A DNA stretch of 64,000 nucleotides, taken from NCBI GenBank assembly GCA_900541975.1, contig UQLR01000001.1:1-64000 (forward strand), given 5' to 3'. This document shows positions 16,022 to 25,046 of this stretch, piece by piece. Each line of letters opens with the position of its first letter. Positions within the stretch are counted from its first letter, which is position 1. The notes under the pieces are model-generated. The model did not search any database and had not been told where the DNA came from. It worked only from the letters and a program-made list of their open reading frames with translations. The stretch comes from an uncultured Oscillospiraceae bacterium (GTDB lineage: Bacteria > Bacillota > Clostridia > Oscillospirales > Acutalibacteraceae). The position numbers and the translations under genes are program-made.

Positions 16022-18793
16022 ATGCCACAGGATTATAATGCAACGCTTAATCTTCCCAAGACCGATTTTCCGATGCGTGCGGGCCTTCCCAAAACAGAGC
16101 CTCAAACGCTGAACCGTTGGGAAGAAGAGAAAATTTACGAAAAGCTGATGGAAAAAAACAAAGGGAAGCCGCTATATGTTCTGCATGACGGCCCCCCGTA
16201 TGCAAATGGAAATATTCATTTGGGCACTGCGCTAAACAAGGTTTTAAAGGACATTGTTGTACGCTATAAAAATATGTCGGGCTTTCAGTCCCCGTATGTT
16301 CCCGGATGGGACACGCATGGCCTTCCAACAGAGCTTAAAGCAAGAACAAAAGCCGGGGTTGGAAATTCAACCACTATTTCCGATGTGGAGTTGCGGCGTA
16401 TCTGCCGCGAGTTTGCCTTGGGGTATCTGGACGACCAGAGAACACAGTTTAAACGTTTGGGCGTCATTGGAGAATGGGAACATCCATATGTAACGCTGTT
16501 AAAAGAATTTGAAGCCAAACAGATTGAAATTTTTGCTGAAATGGCCTGTAAGGGTTATATTTATAAGGGCTTAAAACCGGTATATTGGTGTTCTGACTGT
16601 AAAACGGCGCTGGCCGAGGCAGAAATAGAATATGCAGAAGACCCCTGTCATTCTATTTATGTTAAATTTAAGGTGACAGACGATCTTGGCAAATTTTCAG
16701 CGATGGGCGTAGATCCTGCAAAGGTATCGTTTGTAATTTGGACCACAACAACCTGGACTCTGCCCGGTAACGTTGCAATTTGTGTGGGGCCACGTTTTAC
16801 ATATTGTCTGATAAAGGGCCATGACGAATATTTTGTTATAGCAGAAGAGCTATATAAAAACGCCATGCAGGCGGCCGGAATTGACAATTATGAGGTTGTA
16901 GGTACGCTGCAGGGCGCAGAGCTTGAATTCATGAAGACACAACACCCGTTTTTGGACAGAACTTCGCTTGTGATCGTAGGTGATCATGTAACATTGGAAA
17001 GTGGTACTGGCTGCGTGCATACTGCACCGGGCCACGGCGTTGAGGACTTTGACGTTTGCTGTAATTATAAAAATTTACCGATCATTGTTCCGGTAGATGC
17101 AGACGGCAGACTGACGCAGCAGGCGGGGCAGTTTGCCGGACTGAAGACAGAAGACGCAAACAAGCCGATTGCGCAATATCTGGAAAAAACGGGCGCGCTG
17201 TTTGCGCTGGAAAAAATCAGACACCAGTACCCACATTGCTGGCGCTGCAAAAACCCGGTGCTTTTCCGGGCTACAGACCAGTGGTTCTGCTCTGTGGAAG
17301 ATTTTAAAGAAGATGCTGTCCAGGCTATCCGAACAGTCAAATGGATTCCGGGCTGGGGGGAAGACAGGATTACCTCCATGGTGCGCGAACGCAAGGATTG
17401 GTGTATATCTCGCCAGCGCAAATGGGGCGTGCCTATCCCGATTTTCTTTTGCAAATCATGCGGGGAGCCGCATATTGATAAAGATGCCATGCTTTCTGTC
17501 GCCGAATTGTTCCGGAAAGAAGGGAGCGATGCGTGGTATCGGAAAGACGCCGCTGAAATTCTTCCAAAAGGAACAAAATGCAAAAAATGCGGCGCAACGG
17601 AATTTGACAAAGAAAAGGATATTATGGATGTATGGTTTGATTCCGGTTCCACACATGCTGCAGTTCTGCGGGAAAGACCTTACTTGCAATGGCCGGCAGA
17701 CCTCTACCTGGAGGGCGCAGACCAGTACAGGGGTTGGTTCCAGTCCTCCTTGCTGACGTCTGTCGCCACAACCGGTAAAGCCCCCTACAAAGCCGTTTTA
17801 ACGCATGGATGGGTTGTAGACGGCGAAGGAAGAAAAATGTCCAAATCTCTGGGAAACGGTATTGATCCACAGGATATTGTGAACGAATACGGCGCGGACG
17901 TGCTCCGGTTATGGGTGGCGTCCTCTGATTATCATGCAGATATCCGTATTTCAAAGGATATTTTAAAACAGCTTTCTGAATCGTATAGAAAAATCCGGAA
18001 TACGGCAAGGTATATTTTGGGAAATTTGGGTGATTTTAATCCTGATGCGGATGCACTTTCTCTGGATGCATTGCTGCCAATTGACAAATGGGCGCTTGTA
18101 AAGCTTGATGAGCTGAACCGAAAAGTGATGCAGGCATATGATGCGTTTGAATTCCACCAGGTTTACCATAGCATTCATAATTTCTGCGTGGTCGATATGT
18201 CCAATTTCTATTTGGACGTCTTAAAGGACAGGCTCTATACGGAAAAAGCAGACAGTCTTGCACGAAGAGCCGCGCAGACAACAATTTATTTCATTTTGGA
18301 CGCCATGACAAGGTTGATTTCACCAATTCTTGCATATACCTCGGATGAAATCTGGCGGTATATGCCGCACAGCAGCGACAGCGACCCGGATTGCATATTG
18401 TTCAATGAAATGCCAAAGCTGCTTTGCATAAATGCTGATGCAGATTTTATGGAAAAATGGGATAAAATTCACCAGCTGCGCGACACGGTAAAAAAGTCGT
18501 TGGAGGTTGCGGTAAAGGAAAAGCAAATCCGCGCTTCTCTGGAAGCAAAAGTTGTGCTTTCCTGCAACGGCGCGGAATATGATTTTATTCAGTCTGTAAA
18601 AGAAGAACTTCCCGCCGCGTTTATTGTATCAGAAGTAGAACTGGTACAAGCTAATGCACAGGAACTTACAGTAAAAATTGAAAAGGCGGCAGGGCGAAAG
18701 TGCGAACGCTGCTGGAGCTATAGCGAGACTGTTGGAGAAAACAGCGAGCATCCTGCCATTTGCGCACGTTGTGCGTCTGTTTTAAACAAATAA
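16022..18793 (+). CDS. ileS: Isoleucyl-tRNA synthetase
   Basis: Class I aminoacyl-tRNA synthetase, 923 residues, bacterial type. The HIGH motif appears as GNIHLGTA near residue 60 and the KMSKS motif as GRKMSKSLGN near 606. The editing domain lies between (TTTTWTLPGN, GTGCVHTAPGHG). The C-terminal zinc finger is GRKCERCWSYSE... ICARC. GAGGGAG stands upstream of ATG 16022. No T-box leader is visible in the 107 bases before it, unlike many clostridial ileS genes. Confidence 0.98.
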   Translation: MPQDYNATLNLPKTDFPMRAGLPKTEPQTLNRWEEEKIYEKLMEKNKGKPLYVLHDGPPYANGNIHLGTALNKVLKDIVVRYKNMSGFQSPYVPGWDTHGLPTELKARTKAGVGNSTTISDVELRRICREFALGYLDDQRTQFKRLGVIGEWEHPYVTLLKEFEAKQIEIFAEMACKGYIYKGLKPVYWCSDCKTALAEAEIEYAEDPCHSIYVKFKVTDDLGKFSAMGVDPAKVSFVIWTTTTWTLPGNVAICVGPRFTYCLIKGHDEYFVIAEELYKNAMQAAGIDNYEVVGTLQGAELEFMKTQHPFLDRTSLVIVGDHVTLESGTGCVHTAPGHGVEDFDVCCNYKNLPIIVPVDADGRLTQQAGQFAGLKTEDANKPIAQYLEKTGALFALEKIRHQYPHCWRCKNPVLFRATDQWFCSVEDFKEDAVQAIRTVKWIPGWGEDRITSMVRERKDWCISRQRKWGVPIPIFFCKSCGEPHIDKDAMLSVAELFRKEGSDAWYRKDAAEILPKGTKCKKCGATEFDKEKDIMDVWFDSGSTHAAVLRERPYLQWPADLYLEGADQYRGWFQSSLLTSVATTGKAPYKAVLTHGWVVDGEGRKMSKSLGNGIDPQDIVNEYGADVLRLWVASSDYHADIRISKDILKQLSESYRKIRNTARYILGNLGDFNPDADALSLDALLPIDKWALVKLDELNRKVMQAYDAFEFHQVYHSIHNFCVVDMSNFYLDVLKDRLYTEKADSLARRAAQTTIYFILDAMTRLISPILAYTSDEIWRYMPHSSDSDPDCILFNEMPKLLCINADADFMEKWDKIHQLRDTVKKSLEVAVKEKQIRASLEAKVVLSCNGAEYDFIQSVKEELPAAFIVSEVELVQANAQELTVKIEKAAGRKCERCWSYSETVGENSEHPAICARCASVLNK

Positions 18794-18801
18794 TATATAA
18801 A

Positions 18802-18845
18802 GTGCGGTGTGTCTGAGACAGATATCTGGATGCACCGCGCGTTTC
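18802..18845 (+). terminator. Weak terminator-like hairpin between ileS and lspA
   Basis: GTGCGGTG (18802-18809) pairs with CACCGCGC (18833-18840), 8 bp with one G-T pair, around a 23-base loop that itself can form TGTC/GACA. Only GTTTCT follows, so termination would be inefficient. It may act as an attenuator or as a processing site between ileS and the lspA-rluD pair. Confidence 0.4.
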
Positions 18846-18860
18846 TATGGAGGGATTACT

Positions 18861-19352
18861 ATGGCGGCTTTGGCCCTTATCCTTGCCGGCGCGGTTGTTT
18901 TGATAGATCAGTTGTTAAAGCTTCTTGTCGTCCACACCATTAAGGTAGACGGCGCAGTGACGGTAATTGACCACTTGCTTCGTTTTGTATATGTAGAAAA
19001 TAAGGGCGCCGCCTTTGGATTGCTGGAAAATCAGCGATGGATCTTTATTTCTCTAACTGCGGTGGTTATTCTTATTTTTATTATTGCGCTGTTCCGTACA
19101 AAAACAAAAAGCAAGCTGTTTTTTATTTCTGCCGGTATGATCATAGGCGGCGGGATAGGAAACCTGATTGACAGAGTTTTTTTGGGGTATGTAATAGATT
19201 ATATCCAGCTTTCTTTTTTTCCACCTGTATGCAATTTTGCCGATTATTGCATAACAACCGGTACAATCCTGTTTGTTATTTATATTTTCTTTATATCTGA
19301 TTTTTTTCAAAAAAAAGAAACGCTACGCACATCGTTAAAAGAAAATGAATAA
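18861..19352 (+). CDS. lspA: Lipoprotein signal peptidase II
   Basis: Aspartyl protease that cleaves prolipoprotein signal peptides after lipidation, 163 residues with four membrane helices. Active-site aspartates are in GNLIDRVFLGYVIDYIQL and CNFADYCITTG. ENKGAAFGLLE is the conserved extracytoplasmic segment. ATG 18861 follows GGAGGGATT; the earlier start at 18807 lies inside the preceding hairpin and would add a soluble tail not found in the family. It overlaps rluD by 8 bases. Confidence 0.95.
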   Translation: MAALALILAGAVVLIDQLLKLLVVHTIKVDGAVTVIDHLLRFVYVENKGAAFGLLENQRWIFISLTAVVILIFIIALFRTKTKSKLFFISAGMIIGGGIGNLIDRVFLGYVIDYIQLSFFPPVCNFADYCITTGTILFVIYIFFISDFFQKKETLRTSLKENE

Positions 19353-20265
19353 GCATGTGTTTTTTGCACAGGCCGGCGACAGCGGCGTGCGTATTGATAA
19401 ATTTTTGGCGCACAGTTTGGCGGATCAGACGCGAAGTTTTCTTGTAAAGCTTATGGAAAAGGGATATGTGCGGGTAAACGGCAAGCAGACAGACAAAAGC
19501 GATAAACTGCAGGAAGGCGACAGGGTGGAAATAGAGATTCCACAGCCTGTTGCACTGAAGATAGAAGCAGAAAACATCCCGCTTGATATTGTATATGAAG
19601 ACGAGGCGTTGCTTGTGGTAAACAAGCCCCAGGGAATGGTTGTGCATCCGGCCGCAGGTAATTTTGACAAAACGCTGGTCAATGCGCTTTTATACCACTG
19701 CAAAGGTTCCCTTTCCGGCATTAACGGGGTGCTGCGCCCTGGAATTGTTCACCGTATAGACAAAGATACAAGTGGTCTGCTGGTCGTTGCAAAAAACGAC
19801 GCCGCGCACCGGGGCCTTGCGGCGCAGATTAAGGAGCATAGCTTTACAAGAGAATACCAGACAGTGGTACATGGGAATATCCGGCAAGACACCGCAACTG
19901 TTACAGCGCCGATAGGCCGCCACCCCGTGGACCGGAAAAAAATGGCGGTAACACAAAAAAATGCAAAACAGGCAGTTACCCATTATACCGTTTTAGAACG
20001 TTATACAGGCTTTACGCATTTGCAGGTGCGTTTGGAAACCGGACGAACGCATCAGATTCGCGTACATATGGCGTATATTGGCCATCCTGTCGCGGGCGAC
20101 CCAGTATACGGGCCGAAAAAGCCAGCGAATGGATTGAAAGGACAGTGCCTGCACGCATGGAAAATAGGCTTTGTACATCCGCTGTTGGAAACCTATATGG
20201 AGTTTACGTCGCCTTTACCTGTGTACTTTACGCAATTTTTGCAAAGGCTTGCAAAAGATACATAG
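19345..20265 (+). CDS. rluD: RluA-family pseudouridine synthase (RluD/YlyB type)
   Basis: Converts uridines of 23S rRNA to pseudouridine. It is 306 residues long, with an N-terminal S4 domain (VRIDKFLAHSLADQTRSFLVKLMEKGYVRVNGK) and the catalytic domain with HRIDKDTSGLLVVAKND holding the nucleophilic aspartate, then TGRTHQIRVHMAYIGHPVAGDPVYG. It corresponds to ylyB after lspA in Bacillus. The exact rRNA targets cannot be read from sequence. Translation is probably coupled to lspA. Confidence 0.94.
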   Translation: MNKHVFFAQAGDSGVRIDKFLAHSLADQTRSFLVKLMEKGYVRVNGKQTDKSDKLQEGDRVEIEIPQPVALKIEAENIPLDIVYEDEALLVVNKPQGMVVHPAAGNFDKTLVNALLYHCKGSLSGINGVLRPGIVHRIDKDTSGLLVVAKNDAAHRGLAAQIKEHSFTREYQTVVHGNIRQDTATVTAPIGRHPVDRKKMAVTQKNAKQAVTHYTVLERYTGFTHLQVRLETGRTHQIRVHMAYIGHPVAGDPVYGPKKPANGLKGQCLHAWKIGFVHPLLETYMEFTSPLPVYFTQFLQRLAKDT

Positions 20266-20284
20266 CGGCTGTTCAAAAAAACTC

Positions 20285-20313
20285 TTGCAACTTATGGTAT
20301 ATTATGCTATAAT
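20285..20313 (+). promoter_or_regulatory. Promoter of rplS
   Basis: TTGCAA at 20285 and TATAAT at 20308 are exactly 17 bases apart, close to consensus and so predicted to be strong. The start point is expected near 20320. Confidence 0.8.
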
Positions 20314-20319
20314 AATTGG

Positions 20320-20441
20320 GCATTTGAAATCCGTTGGGGAACCAATGGGGGTCAACGGCCCGGTTTTTACCGAGACTTTGAAGCGGGCAGTCCTCTGCCG
20401 AACAGGTAAGAATGTCTGAAATTTTAGGAGGAATATAGTAA
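20320..20441 (+). promoter_or_regulatory. Long rplS leader, possible L19 autoregulatory region
   Basis: About 120 bases separate the predicted start of transcription from rplS. The leader holds a small stem CGGTTTTTACCG (20361-20372), a stem GGCAG/CTGCC (20386-20390 with 20395-20399), and AGGAGG just before the start. Rfam describes an L19 leader in Firmicutes; I could not confirm a match by eye, so autoregulation is an inference. Confidence 0.45.
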
Positions 20442-20786
20442 ATGGACGCACTCAAATCAATTGCAGCAGATTCTTTAAAAAGTGATCTGCCCCAGTTTGG
20501 CATCGGCGACACGGTGCGCGTAAGCGTAAATATCCGCGAAGGCGACAGGGAAAGAATTCAGATGTTTGAAGGTACGGTTATCGCCAAAAAGGGGAGCGGT
20601 ATTGCTGAAACCTTTACGGTAAGGCGCGTTTCTTACGGCGTTGGCGTAGAAAGGGTTTTCCCTGTTCATTCTCCCAATGTTAAGGATGTACAGGTTGTCA
20701 GGCGCGGTAAAGTGCGCAGAAGTAAACTGTATTATCTGCGCGACAGGGTCGGCAAGGCGGCGAAGGTTAAAGAACAGATCCGCTAA
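20442..20786 (+). CDS. rplS: 50S ribosomal protein L19
   Basis: Ribosomal protein at the 30S-50S interface, 114 residues, normal length. Family signatures are [44 protein letters not shown] and [22 protein letters not shown] precedes ATG 20442. It has its own strong promoter and is followed by an intrinsic terminator, so it is largely a single-gene unit ahead of lepB. Confidence 0.98.
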   Translation: MDALKSIAADSLKSDLPQFGIGDTVRVSVNIREGDRERIQMFEGTVIAKKGSGIAETFTVRRVSYGVGVERVFPVHSPNVKDVQVVRRGKVRRSKLYYLRDRVGKAAKVKEQIR

Positions 20787-20798
20787 TAGCAAACACAC

Positions 20799-20823
20799 AA
20801 AGGGACGTTATGTCCCTTTTTTG
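20799..20823 (+). terminator. Intrinsic terminator after rplS
   Basis: AAAGGGAC (20799-20806) pairs with GTCCCTTT (20812-20819) around a 5-base loop, followed by T residues to 20822. Confidence 0.9.
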
Positions 20824-20852
20824 CTATATCCATATAATTTGGGGGTGCCAGT

Positions 20853-21536
20853 ATGAAGAAAAGCGAATATGATTTTAAAATTTTGCCGGATGAGGCGTAT
20901 AAGGATGACTTGTCCTACGCAGAAAAGGAACAGGCAGACGGTATGCTTACAACGGCTGTTTTTGGCCCTGAGACAGAACAGGCAAAGCGCGATGAAGAAC
21001 GCCGCAGCGCCGCCGGCTTATGCTTTGAATGGTTGCAGGCCCTTGCAACGGCACTGGTAATTGTGGTTTTGCTTCTTACCTTTGTATTCAGGTTGGTCGA
21101 TGTAGAAGGCGAATCAATGATGGACACGCTGCATCATAAGGACAAGCTTTTTGTTACAAGCTTATTATATACACCTCAAAACGGCGATGTGGTGATTGTT
21201 AGCCATGGGCAGGAATATCAAACGCCAATTGTCAAGCGTGTAATTGCAACGGCTGGGCAAACAGTGGAAATAGACTATGCCAAAAACCAAGTGATTGTCG
21301 ACGGCGTTATTATTGAAGAACCATACATAAAGGAACCTATGCTGAAAAAAGATATTTATACAACAGATAACCCAATTCAGGTGCCGGAGGGCATGGTTTT
21401 TGTAATGGGCGATAATCGCAATAATTCTTTGGACAGTCGTTCACATCAGGTAGGGCTGATTGCAGAGGACGACATCATTGGAAAAGCGGAATTTATTCTT
21501 TTTCCTTTTCACAGGTTTTCTTCAATATACGAATAG
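20853..21536 (+). CDS. lepB: Signal peptidase I (first copy)
   Basis: Membrane serine protease that removes signal peptides from exported proteins, 227 residues. A long cytoplasmic N-terminus (about 55 residues, acidic) precedes one membrane helix (ALATALVIVVLLLTFVFRLV). Catalytic Ser is in VEGESMMDTL and Lys in PIVKRVIATAG. Box E reads VMGDNRNNSLDSR. The paralogue immediately downstream lacks the long cytoplasmic tail. GGGGGTG precedes ATG 20853. Confidence 0.95.
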   Translation: MKKSEYDFKILPDEAYKDDLSYAEKEQADGMLTTAVFGPETEQAKRDEERRSAAGLCFEWLQALATALVIVVLLLTFVFRLVDVEGESMMDTLHHKDKLFVTSLLYTPQNGDVVIVSHGQEYQTPIVKRVIATAGQTVEIDYAKNQVIVDGVIIEEPYIKEPMLKKDIYTTDNPIQVPEGMVFVMGDNRNNSLDSRSHQVGLIAEDDIIGKAEFILFPFHRFSSIYE

Positions 21537-21547
21537 GGAAGTTTTTT

Positions 21548-22081
21548 ATGAAAAAGAAAGCTGTAGCCGTCTGTTATGAATGGCTTAAACCTATTATCTG
21601 CGCGTTTTGTGCTGCCATTTTGGTCATTGTTTTTGCAGTACGGATGATCAATGTAGACGGGCCTTCCATGATGGACACCCTGCAAAACGGCGACAAGGTT
21701 TTGATTACAAATCTTTTTTATACACCTGCGCCTGGCGATATTGTTGCGATCAGCCGCGGAGAGAATTTTGACGCACCCCTGATTAAGCGTGTAATTGCAA
21801 CACAGGGACAAACTTTAAAAATTAACAGCGAAACAGGCGACGTCATTGTAGACGGCGTTTTGCTCAGTGAATTTTATATTAAAGATCCGACAATAGGCGG
21901 CGTAAACTGGAATTTCCCATATGTAATACCGCAGGGAATGCTGTTTGTTATGGGGGATAACCGCACTATTTCAAAGGATAGTCGCGATGTACAGATTGGG
22001 CTTATTGACCAGGATGATATACTGGGAAAAGCACAGGTTGTTATTTTTCCATTCCAAAATATGAAATATTTATACACATAA
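21548..22081 (+). CDS. lepB: Signal peptidase I (second copy)
   Basis: A second type I signal peptidase, 177 residues, 11 bases after the first. Membrane helix at about residues 13-34 (PIICAFCAAILVIVFAVRMI). Catalytic Ser in VDGPSMMDTL, Lys in PLIKRVIATQG, box E VMGDNRTISKDSR. The pair evidently arose by tandem duplication, and both copies keep all catalytic residues. Distinct substrate sets or expression timing are possible but not shown. The copy is followed by a terminator. Confidence 0.95.
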   Translation: MKKKAVAVCYEWLKPIICAFCAAILVIVFAVRMINVDGPSMMDTLQNGDKVLITNLFYTPAPGDIVAISRGENFDAPLIKRVIATQGQTLKINSETGDVIVDGVLLSEFYIKDPTIGGVNWNFPYVIPQGMLFVMGDNRTISKDSRDVQIGLIDQDDILGKAQVVIFPFQNMKYLYT

Positions 22082-22085
22082 CTAC

Positions 22086-22117
22086 GGGCGCACGTGTAGT
22101 GCGTCCCTGTTTGTTTA
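22086..22117 (+). terminator. Intrinsic terminator after the lepB pair
   Basis: GGGCGCAC (22086-22093) pairs with GTGCGTCC (22099-22106), 8 bp with one G-T pair, followed by a T-rich stretch TGTTTGTTT. Confidence 0.75.
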
Positions 22118-22131
22118 AGAAGGTGTTCTAT

Positions 22132-23016
22132 TTGAGTACGACGCAAAATATCCAATGGTTTCCGGGACATATGACAAAAACAAAACGAAATATACAGGCC
22201 TCTCTCAAACTGGTTGACACTGTGGCGGAGATCGTTGACGCAAGAATTCCATACAGCAGCCGAAACCCGGAGCTTGACAAGCTGATTGGAAATAAACCCA
22301 GACTGATTCTGCTAAATAAATGCGATATGGCAGACAACAGGGAAACGCAGCGTTGGATTGCATATTTCAAAAGAAAGGGGACCAAAGCAATTGCAATTGA
22401 CTGTAAGTCCGGCAGAGGCATTTCTGCATTTATTCCAACAGTCAGGCAATTGTTGTCTGACAAAATAAAAAAGCAGGCTGAAAAAGGCATAACAGGACGT
22501 ACAATTAGCGTGATGGTCGTAGGAATCCCAAATGTTGGGAAGTCTTCTTTTATCAACAGAATAGCCGGTAAAAGCCGCGCAAAAACAGAAGACCGCCCTG
22601 GTGTGACAAGAGGAAACCAGTGGTATTCCATTGGGCGCGGCTTTGAAATTTTAGATACACCTGGTGTTTTATGGCCCAAATTTGACGACCCGGAGGTTGG
22701 GGAAAAACTGGCATTTACCGGCGCGGTAAAAGATCAGATTATAGACGTTGAACTTTTAGCAGTGCGCTTGCTGGAGCTTTTAAAGGCATACCCTACAGAC
22801 AAATTTCTTGCGAGGTTTAAGCTTTTAAAAGAAGAGCTTGCACCGCTTGACGGTTATACGCTCTTGCAGCTCATTGCCAAAAAGAGGGGAATGCTGATAG
22901 CCGGCGGGCAGGCGGATACGCTGCGTGCTGCAAATATACTGTTGGACGAATACAGATCAGCAAAGCTTGGCGCCATTACGCTGGAAATTGCTGAAAAGGA
23001 ATCAAACTGTAAGTAA
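22132..23016 (+). CDS. rbgA: Ribosome biogenesis GTPase YlqF/RbgA
   Basis: Circularly permuted GTPase needed late in 50S assembly, 294 residues from TTG 22132. G4 (LLNKCD) comes first, then G1 (GIPNVGKSSFINRI), the switch region PGVTRG and G3 (DTPGVL), the order expected for this family. The N-terminal IQWFPGHMTKTKR is typical. AAGAAGGTG stands 5-8 bases before the TTG. The start at 22099 falls inside a terminator stem. It follows rplS and lepB as in Bacillus. Confidence 0.95.
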   Translation: MSTTQNIQWFPGHMTKTKRNIQASLKLVDTVAEIVDARIPYSSRNPELDKLIGNKPRLILLNKCDMADNRETQRWIAYFKRKGTKAIAIDCKSGRGISAFIPTVRQLLSDKIKKQAEKGITGRTISVMVVGIPNVGKSSFINRIAGKSRAKTEDRPGVTRGNQWYSIGRGFEILDTPGVLWPKFDDPEVGEKLAFTGAVKDQIIDVELLAVRLLELLKAYPTDKFLARFKLLKEELAPLDGYTLLQLIAKKRGMLIAGGQADTLRAANILLDEYRSAKLGAITLEIAEKESNCK

Positions 23017-23027
23017 GGAGGACGATT

Positions 23028-23639
23028 GTGGAACCGATACAGTGGTTACAATTAGAAGAAGAGGCATACCATAAGGGGTATCTTGCCGTATGCGGTATTG
23101 ACGAAGCCGGAAGAGGGCCGCTTGCAGGTCCTGTTTGCGCCGGCGCTGTGATATTTGAAAGAGGGGTAATTCTGGAAGGGGTGAACGACTCCAAAAAGCT
23201 TACAGAGAAAAAGCGGGAATATCTTTTTGACAGGATTAAAAACGAGGCGGTTGCATGGTCTGTAGGATGGGCGTCTGTGGAAGAAATTGAAAGAATGAAT
23301 ATCCTCAACGCAGCACTGCTTGCAATGAAACGAGCGCAGGAAGGGTTGTCTGTGCAGGCGGATTATGCCCTGATAGACGGCAACCAAAAACCCCCGCTGA
23401 AGATTCCGTGTAAAACAGTTATTAAGGGCGACGGACTTTCCATGTCGATTGCCGCAGCCTCGGTTCTTGCAAAAGTGAGCCGCGACCGCCTTATGCTGGA
23501 GCTTTCACGCACATATCCGCAGTACCAGTTTGAAAAACATAAGGGCTATGGTACAAAACTGCACCGCGACCTTTTGCTTTCCTATGGGCCCAGCCCAGTA
23601 CATAGACGTTCTTTTCTTAAAAAAATATTATCGGAGTAA
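23028..23639 (+). CDS. rnhB: Ribonuclease HII
   Basis: Cleaves RNA in RNA-DNA hybrids and single ribonucleotides in DNA, 203 residues. The metal-binding acidic residues are in GIDEAGRGPLAGPV, in YALIDGN, and in the segment after KGDGLSMSIAAASVLAKVSRD. GTG 23028 is chosen because AAGGAGGA stands 4-6 bases upstream. It lies 11 bases after rbgA in the same order as Bacillus. Confidence 0.96.
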   Translation: MEPIQWLQLEEEAYHKGYLAVCGIDEAGRGPLAGPVCAGAVIFERGVILEGVNDSKKLTEKKREYLFDRIKNEAVAWSVGWASVEEIERMNILNAALLAMKRAQEGLSVQADYALIDGNQKPPLKIPCKTVIKGDGLSMSIAAASVLAKVSRDRLMLELSRTYPQYQFEKHKGYGTKLHRDLLLSYGPSPVHRRSFLKKILSE

Positions 23640-23645
23640 TCAGGT

Positions 23646-24035
23646 ATGGACCAGAAAAAAGAAACCGGTATACACGGAGAACAGTATGTTGCGGAATACC
23701 TTTTGCAAAACGGCTATATAATGAAAGCAAGGAACTTCCACTCACGCTATGGAGAAATTGACCTGATCGCCGAAAAAAACGGCGTGCTGGCCTTTATAGA
23801 AGTAAAAACAAGAAAAAAAGGAGCGGCCGTTCGCCCGGAAGAAGCAGTTACCAGGGCAAAACAGCAAAAACTGCTAAAAACAGCCTTCGTTTATTTGCAA
23901 CAGAAAAATACTGCGCTGCAACCGCGCTTTGACGTTGCAGAGGTGTGGGTGTCCCCATCAGACGGCAAACCTGTGGAAATCCGGTATATTATAAATGCTT
24001 TTGGTCAGGAGGAGAAGGAATATGCAGCTTTTTGA
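23646..24035 (+). CDS. yraN: YraN family endonuclease-like protein (UPF0102)
   Basis: A 129-residue member of UPF0102 with a restriction-endonuclease-like fold. Signature: GEQYVAEYLLQNGYIMKARNFHSRYGEIDLIAEKNGVLAFIEVKTR, in which E, D and ExK match the PD-(D/E)XK active site. The family is widespread next to rnhB and is poorly characterised. It overlaps the next gene by 14 bases. Confidence 0.9.
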   Translation: MDQKKETGIHGEQYVAEYLLQNGYIMKARNFHSRYGEIDLIAEKNGVLAFIEVKTRKKGAAVRPEEAVTRAKQQKLLKTAFVYLQQKNTALQPRFDVAEVWVSPSDGKPVEIRYIINAFGQEEKEYAAF

Positions 24036-24957
24036 CTTGCATTGCGACACACTGTATAGAGCGGCAACAGAGAAGGAACGCTTAACAGAGAATTCTTTTC
24101 ATGTTTCTTTTAAAAAAGCGCAGTCTATCAGGCCGTGGATTCAGTGCATGGCGGTTTGGATTCCGGATACTATGCGCGGAGACCAGGCATTTCATTTTGT
24201 TTTGCAATGCGCAGAAATACTGGAAACGGAACTGGAACGCACAGGTGACCGGATACAAAAAATACAAACAGGAAAAGAAATAAGAAAAGTGCAGGAGAGC
24301 TCTGCTGCCGGAATAATTTTAACAATAGAAGGCGGCGCTGCACTTGCGGGAAAGCTTGAAAATATAAAAAAGCTCCGCGCAGTTGGCGTACGTATGATGA
24401 CGCTTACCTGGAACGGTGAAAACGAATTGGGGTATGGATGTCTTGCTACCGGCAGAGGCGGCCTTAAGCCATTTGGCCGCGTTGCATTGCAAGAGATGGA
24501 AAAAAACGGCGTAGTTGCAGACCTGTCGCATGCAAGCGAACGCTTATTTTACGATGTGGCGGAAACGGCCGGCCGGCCGTTTATTGCCAGTCATTCCAAC
24601 GCACGCCGTATATGCAACCATCCGCGCAATCTGACAGATGCGCAATTTTGTATAATTCGCGACAGAGGCGGCATTGTCGGGATCAATTTTTGCAGAAGTT
24701 TTCTGCGTGCGGATGAAAATGCCGGTTTTGCAGATATTCTTTCCCATACAGAACATTTTTTATCTTTGGGAGGAGAAAATACCGTTTGCATAGGCAGTGA
24801 TTTTGATGGAACGGATATGCCGGATGGAATAAAAGGGATTGCAGATGTGGAGGCATTGTATACATATTTTTTGCGGCATAATTACCGTGAAACGCTGCTG
24901 CGGAAAATTTTTTTTGAAAATGCGGCCCAATTTTGTGAAAACTTTGACAAGTTGTAA
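24022..24957 (+). CDS. M19 family membrane-type dipeptidase
   Basis: Zinc dipeptidase of peptidase family M19, 311 residues from ATG 24022. AGGAGGAGAAGG stands upstream, and the earlier TTG 23995 is not supported. Metal ligands are H and D in DLHCDTL, E in TIEGG, H in ADLSHAS, H in ASHSNAR, and the acidic residue in GSDFDGTDMPDG. No signal peptide is seen, so it is probably cytoplasmic. Substrates are unknown. The 3' end overlaps a promoter for thrC. Confidence 0.9.
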   Translation: MQLFDLHCDTLYRAATEKERLTENSFHVSFKKAQSIRPWIQCMAVWIPDTMRGDQAFHFVLQCAEILETELERTGDRIQKIQTGKEIRKVQESSAAGIILTIEGGAALAGKLENIKKLRAVGVRMMTLTWNGENELGYGCLATGRGGLKPFGRVALQEMEKNGVVADLSHASERLFYDVAETAGRPFIASHSNARRICNHPRNLTDAQFCIIRDRGGIVGINFCRSFLRADENAGFADILSHTEHFLSLGGENTVCIGSDFDGTDMPDGIKGIADVEALYTYFLRHNYRETLLRKIFFENAAQFCENFDKL

Positions 24958-24972
24958 GTTATGTTATAAAAT
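24944..24972 (+). promoter_or_regulatory. Promoter of thrC
   Basis: TTGACA at 24944, a 17-base spacer and TAAAAT at 24967. The -35 lies inside the last codons of the dipeptidase gene. The leader to ATG 25047 is about 70 bases and shows no T-box core. Confidence 0.75.
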
Positions 24973-25046
24973 GTATGCTTAGAAAGCGCATTGTGCGGCA
25001 GTGTTTGCCACCCTGCCTGCGCGTCTTTTGGAAAGGAAGGAAAACA

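Noticed and set aside
24973..25046. T-box or attenuator before thrC
   Set aside because: Too short, no T-box core, and no convincing terminator.
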